From the NCBI RefSeq assembly GCF_000243415.2, contig NZ_KI912270.1, forward strand, positions 6,281,837-6,345,836: DNA of 64,000 nucleotides, read 5' to 3'. Numbering within the stretch: position 1 is the stretch's first letter; every line of letters starts with the position of its first letter. Positions 60,934-64,000 of this stretch are shown piece after piece. This DNA comes from Mycolicibacterium tusciae JS617 (GTDB lineage: Bacteria > Actinomycetota > Actinomycetes > Mycobacteriales > Mycobacteriaceae). Under the pieces are notes generated by a model, which did no database searches, was not told where the DNA came from, and saw only the letters and a program-made list of their open reading frames with translations. The position numbers were made by a program, and so were the translations under genes.

Positions 60934-62633
60934 GTCCGACACTGCCAAAACCGCCAAGCATGGCCGAGATCGCGGCCAGCCAGGGCAACGCAATCGATTC
61001 GCGCTACCACCCGTCGGCGGCGGTGCGCCGGCAGCTCAACAAGGTGTTCCCGACGCACTGGTCGTTCCTGCTGGGTGAAATCGCCCTCTACAGCTTCATC
61101 GTGCTGTTGCTCACCGGCGTGTACCTGAGCCTGTTCTTCGATCCATCGATGGCCGAAATCGTTTACGAGGGCGTGTATCAACCGCTGCGCGGTATCGAGA
61201 TGTCCAAGGCCTACGCTTCGACGCTCGACATCAGTTTCGAAGTGCGAGGCGGCCTGTTCGTCCGTCAGGTCCACCACTGGGCGGCGTTGTTGTTCGCCGC
61301 ATCGATCATGGTGCACCTCGCCCGCATCTTCTTCACCGGCGCGTTCCGCCGCCCACGCGAGGCGAACTGGGTCATCGGCTCCCTGCTCCTGATCCTGGCG
61401 ATGTTCGAGGGCTACTTCGGTTACTCGCTGCCCGACGACCTGCTCTCCGGCATCGGTCTGCGGGCGGCGCTCAGCTCCATCACCCTCGGCATGCCGGTGA
61501 TCGGCACCTGGCTGCACTGGGCGCTGTTCGGCGGCGACTTCCCGTGCGGCGGCGTCGGCTACCAGTGCGCGCAGGACGGCTACTGGCTCCCGCGAATGTA
61601 CTCACTGCACATCCTGTTGATTCCGGGGATCATCCTGGCGCTGATCGGAATTCACCTCGCATTGGTCTGGTTCCAGAAGCACACCCAGTTCCCCGGCCCC
61701 GGGCGCACCGAGACGAACGTCGTCGGCGTGCGGGTCATGCCGGTGTTCGCGGTCAAGTCCGGCGCGTTCTTCGCGATGACCACCGGCATCCTGGGTTTGA
61801 TGGGCGGCTTGCTGCAGATCAACCCGATCTGGCAATTGGGTCCGTACAGACCGTCCCACGTGTCGGCCGGCAGCCAGCCGGACTTCTACATGATGTGGAC
61901 GGAAGGCCTGGCACGAATCTTCCCGGCTTGGGAGTTGTACTTCCTCGGCCATACCGTGCCGGCGCCGGTTTGGGTGGCGCTGATCATGGGGCTGATCTTC
62001 ATGCTGCTGCCAGCCTGGCCGTTCCTCGAGAAGAAGTTCACCGGCGATAACGCCCACCACAATCTGCTGCAGCGTCCTCGAGATGCACCGGTGCGCACCG
62101 CAATCGGCGCTATGGCGATCGCGCTCTACATGGTGCTGACGCTGTCCGCGATGAACGACGTCATCGCCCTGAAATTCCACATCTCGCTGAATGCGACGAC
62201 GTGGATCGGGCGTATCGGCATGGTGGTCGTGCCTGCGATCGTCTACTACATCGCGTACCGGTGGGCCGTGGGACTGCAGCGCAGTGACCGCGCGGTGCTG
62301 GAGCACGGCATCGAGACCGGCATCATCAAGCGACTGCCGCATGGTGCGTACATCGAGCTGCATCAGCCGCTCGGCCCGGTCGACGATCACGGTCACCCAA
62401 TTCCGTTGGAATACCAGGGCGCAGCGGTTCCGAAGCGCATGAACAAGCTCGGCTTTGCCGGCGAGCCCGGGTCGGGCAGCTTCCTCACCGCCGACCCGTT
62501 GTCGGAAAACGAGCAGCTTGTCGAGGCTGCGCACGCCGCGGAGCGCAAGTCGCTCACCGCATTACGTGAGCACCAGGACCGCAACGGTTCCTCAAACGGG
62601 TCGTCGAATGGCTCGTCGAACGGACATCACTGA
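60930..62633 (+). CDS. qcrB: Cytochrome b subunit QcrB
   Basis: This 567-aa polytopic subunit carries the quinol oxidation site and haems b. Haem-ligand histidines lie in [22 protein letters not shown] and, in the second pair, [22 protein letters not shown]. The segment [21 protein letters not shown] forms part of the Qo pocket known as the target of imidazopyridine inhibitors. The PEWY-equivalent region is not typical in this class. The start is TTG 60930, overlapping the qcrA stop by 4 bp. The C-terminal tail is cytoplasmic and ends in repeated Ser-Ser-Asn-Gly units ([16 protein letters not shown]). Confidence 0.96.
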   Translation: MSPTLPKPPSMAEIAASQGNAIDSRYHPSAAVRRQLNKVFPTHWSFLLGEIALYSFIVLLLTGVYLSLFFDPSMAEIVYEGVYQPLRGIEMSKAYASTLDISFEVRGGLFVRQVHHWAALLFAASIMVHLARIFFTGAFRRPREANWVIGSLLLILAMFEGYFGYSLPDDLLSGIGLRAALSSITLGMPVIGTWLHWALFGGDFPCGGVGYQCAQDGYWLPRMYSLHILLIPGIILALIGIHLALVWFQKHTQFPGPGRTETNVVGVRVMPVFAVKSGAFFAMTTGILGLMGGLLQINPIWQLGPYRPSHVSAGSQPDFYMMWTEGLARIFPAWELYFLGHTVPAPVWVALIMGLIFMLLPAWPFLEKKFTGDNAHHNLLQRPRDAPVRTAIGAMAIALYMVLTLSAMNDVIALKFHISLNATTWIGRIGMVVVPAIVYYIAYRWAVGLQRSDRAVLEHGIETGIIKRLPHGAYIELHQPLGPVDDHGHPIPLEYQGAAVPKRMNKLGFAGEPGSGSFLTADPLSENEQLVEAAHAAERKSLTALREHQDRNGSSNGSSNGSSNGHH

Positions 62634-62639
62634 GTTGGT

Positions 62640-63350
62640 TTACGCGCTCTGGTCCTCGAGCAGGGCGCGTAACTCACGCAGGTAGAACCACGGAATCGCC
62701 GGCATTGCCAGCGTGACAAGGCCACCGAGCGCGAAGAGTACCCATGCGGCTACGTCGCTCTCGACGGCCATCAAGTAGGTCGCCACGCCTATCGCCACCA
62801 TGGCGATGCCGATCGCACACGCGATGAAAACCGCGCAGCGCAGCCACACCTGGTCGATGGCGGCCACAAGTGGTGCGGGCAGCGACGTGCTGTGCGTGAC
62901 CGCTGCCGCGTAACCGGGGCCGGCGTGGATCCGGCCCGCCGACGTCCCCGCCCCCGAGATCCGCAACTTCTCGGTCTGTGTCTCCTGCCCGCGTGCTGTC
63001 TCTTGCCGTCGCCCCGGCGCCTGTCGTGGGTCGGGCCGGGCGGGCGGCTCGACATCGGACATCGCGTCGCGGCGAGCCCGAATCAGAAGGGGCACTGCGC
63101 CGATGATCACCGCAGCCGAGATCGCGATGACGACGTAGAGCAGCCAGGGGGTGCCCGAGCTGCCCGACGATTCCTGCTGGCCGCCGCCGAGGTCGACCAG
63201 GGCCACGGTGGCTGCGACGGCGGCACCAAGCGCTAGGAGCCATATCCCCGCGCAAGTGCCGAGCAGGATCCGGTCGGTGCGGTCGAACTCGCCTGGGACA
63301 AGGCCCGCGCGCATCCGCTGGCTGGCCGCGGAATCAGTTGTATATGGCAT
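62640..63350 (-). CDS. Four-helix membrane protein (Rv2197c-like)
   Basis: This 236-aa protein has two helices near the N terminus (LGTCAGIWLLALGAAVAATVAL and LLYVVIAISAAVIIGAVPLLI), a basic, Gln/Arg/Pro-rich cytoplasmic loop (about residues 90-150), and two C-terminal helices (FIACAIGIAMVAIGVATYLM and WVLFALGGLVTLAMPAIPWF). It lacks known motifs. Its ATG overlaps the mmpS3 stop by 4 bp (ATGA), so it is probably co-expressed with that gene, and it converges with qcrB over a 6-bp gap. Its role is unknown. Confidence 0.85.
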   Translation of the reverse strand: MPYTTDSAASQRMRAGLVPGEFDRTDRILLGTCAGIWLLALGAAVAATVALVDLGGGQQESSGSSGTPWLLYVVIAISAAVIIGAVPLLIRARRDAMSDVEPPARPDPRQAPGRRQETARGQETQTEKLRISGAGTSAGRIHAGPGYAAAVTHSTSLPAPLVAAIDQVWLRCAVFIACAIGIAMVAIGVATYLMAVESDVAAWVLFALGGLVTLAMPAIPWFYLRELRALLEDQSA

Positions 63351-64000
63351 CAGCAGGCTGTCTGTGCGGAGTTGTTGGTATTCGACGACAGCACCGTGCC
63401 GTCGCTGGTCGTGATCGAGCAGTTGAGCCTGCTCACCAGGAACAGACTGGAGGCCTGCACGGAGCCCACCTCGGACTGCGAAATGGGCGTGACGGTCAGA
63501 GACCACGGGATGTAGACGTTTCGCTGTGTGCGGCTGCGACCGGACGCATCGATGTAGGTGACCGTGATGATGTCTCCCGGCGCCTTGGTCCCGGTCACCG
63601 AGTACGTGACCTGGCGTGGCCCCGGGCGAGTCGTGGCAGGCGGTGGTGGCGGCGCGGTCTCCGGCGGTGGCGGCGGCACCTCAACGGGCGGCGGTGGTGG
63701 CGGAGGCGGTTCCGGCTCTTGGGTCACGGTCACGGTCTCCGGCGGCGGTGGCGGCTCTGTCGGCGGCGGCGGTGGGGGCGGCGGTGGCGGAGTCGTTGTG
63801 GTGATCTCGTCCTGCACCGGCGGCGGAGGCGGTGTGCTGGTCGTCGTCTCCGGCGTCGCGAGGTTACTGGTGTCGGTCCGGGTCACGAGCACCGACACCG
63901 AGACCACCAACGCGATCGCCGCGACGATGGCCACCACCCCGACCACCCAGGGCCACCGCGGCGGTTCGGCCGGTACGGCGTGCTCGCTGGGCTCGTAGCT
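63350..64000 (-). CDS. mmpS3: MmpS3 membrane protein, cut by right window edge
   Basis: About 217 C-terminal codons are visible; the start lies beyond 64000. The protein has a membrane helix ([21 protein letters not shown]), then an extracellular stalk of about 100 residues made of Pro-rich runs with Thr, Glu and Val, and an MmpS-type beta domain beginning [21 protein letters not shown] and ending in a cysteine pair region (SRLNCS and a terminal Cys). MmpS proteins usually assist MmpL lipid transporters, but MmpS3 has no adjacent mmpL. The gene order with qcrB and the Rv2197c-like gene supports the name. Confidence 0.88.
   Translation of the reverse strand, partial: SYEPSEHAVPAEPPRWPWVVGVVAIVAAIALVVSVSVLVTRTDTSNLATPETTTSTPPPPPVQDEITTTTPPPPPPPPPPTEPPPPPETVTVTQEPEPPPPPPPPVEVPPPPPETAPPPPPATTRPGPRQVTYSVTGTKAPGDIITVTYIDASGRSRTQRNVYIPWSLTVTPISQSEVGSVQASSLFLVSRLNCSITTSDGTVLSSNTNNSAQTAC

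Noticed and set aside
63600..63830. GGC/GGT-rich tract that could be taken for a structural repeat
   Set aside because: It encodes the proline-rich stalk of MmpS3, so codon content explains it.

Overview
The window is a GC-rich actinobacterial chromosome segment whose gene order matches, almost gene for gene, the Mycobacterium tuberculosis interval from Rv2143 to Rv2198c (recalled gene order, no search was run). DivIVA/Wag31, a long proline-rich FtsL-like protein, MraZ/RsmH, MurE with the meso-DAP motif, mannosyltransferases for lipomannan, PimB, a cytochrome bcc complex with a di-haem QcrC, and MmpS3 together point to a non-tuberculous Mycobacterium (Mycolicibacterium-like).

Layout. (1) 1-7206 is accessory: a DUF222/13E12 fragment, a LuxR-HTH remnant, two tandem phospholipase-D-like genes, a beta-lactamase-fold lipoprotein that lacks the SxxK residues, a glutamine amidotransferase and a TIGR01777-type SDR. 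(2) 7207-8673 is an intact ISL3-type insertion sequence with an 8-bp target duplication. It sits exactly on the SDR start codon. (3) 8761-9773 holds a phosphoribosyltransferase and a small membrane protein. (4) 9822-30190 is the division and cell wall (dcw) cluster, all on the minus strand and transcribed from mraZ towards wag31: mraZ, rsmH, ftsL-like, pbpB, murE, murF, mraY, murD, ftsW, murG, murC, ftsQ, ftsZ, pgeF, YggS-like, sepF, YggT-like, wag31. Most neighbours overlap by 4 bp or nearly touch. Four TGGNG boxes at 10-bp pitch lie upstream of mraZ, and a rho-independent terminator separates the cluster from the DUF3040 gene. (5) 31111-35158 holds a GNAT protein, lppM, idsA2 and mptA.

(6) 35146-40597 is a foreign-looking insert: a serine hydrolase, a NarL-type response regulator with its histidine kinase, and a membrane-anchored acyl hydrolase. 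It is bounded by a 74-bp direct repeat that duplicates the mptA / HTH-gene 3' junction. No integrase or transposase is visible inside it. (7) 40530-54841 returns to conserved mycobacterial order: HTH protein, pknL, aroG, 3'-5' exonuclease, membrane protein, mptC, acyltransferase, CxxC protein, ArsA-like ATPase, two SRPBCC proteins, fadD15, pimB, peptidase-MA protein and NlpC/P60 endopeptidase. (8) 54997-64000 holds a tiny cysteine-rich protein, a DnaQ/GIY-YIG nuclease, trpD, ctaE-qcrCAB, a membrane protein and mmpS3, which is cut by the window edge.

The conserved genes work together on envelope growth. The dcw enzymes make lipid II and position the septal and polar machinery. MptA, MptC and PimB build PIM/LM/LAM. 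IdsA2 makes prenyl diphosphates. The P60 enzyme trims peptidoglycan, and QcrCAB/CtaE power respiration. No gene-free stretch exceeds about 300 bases. No tRNA, rRNA or CRISPR array was seen.
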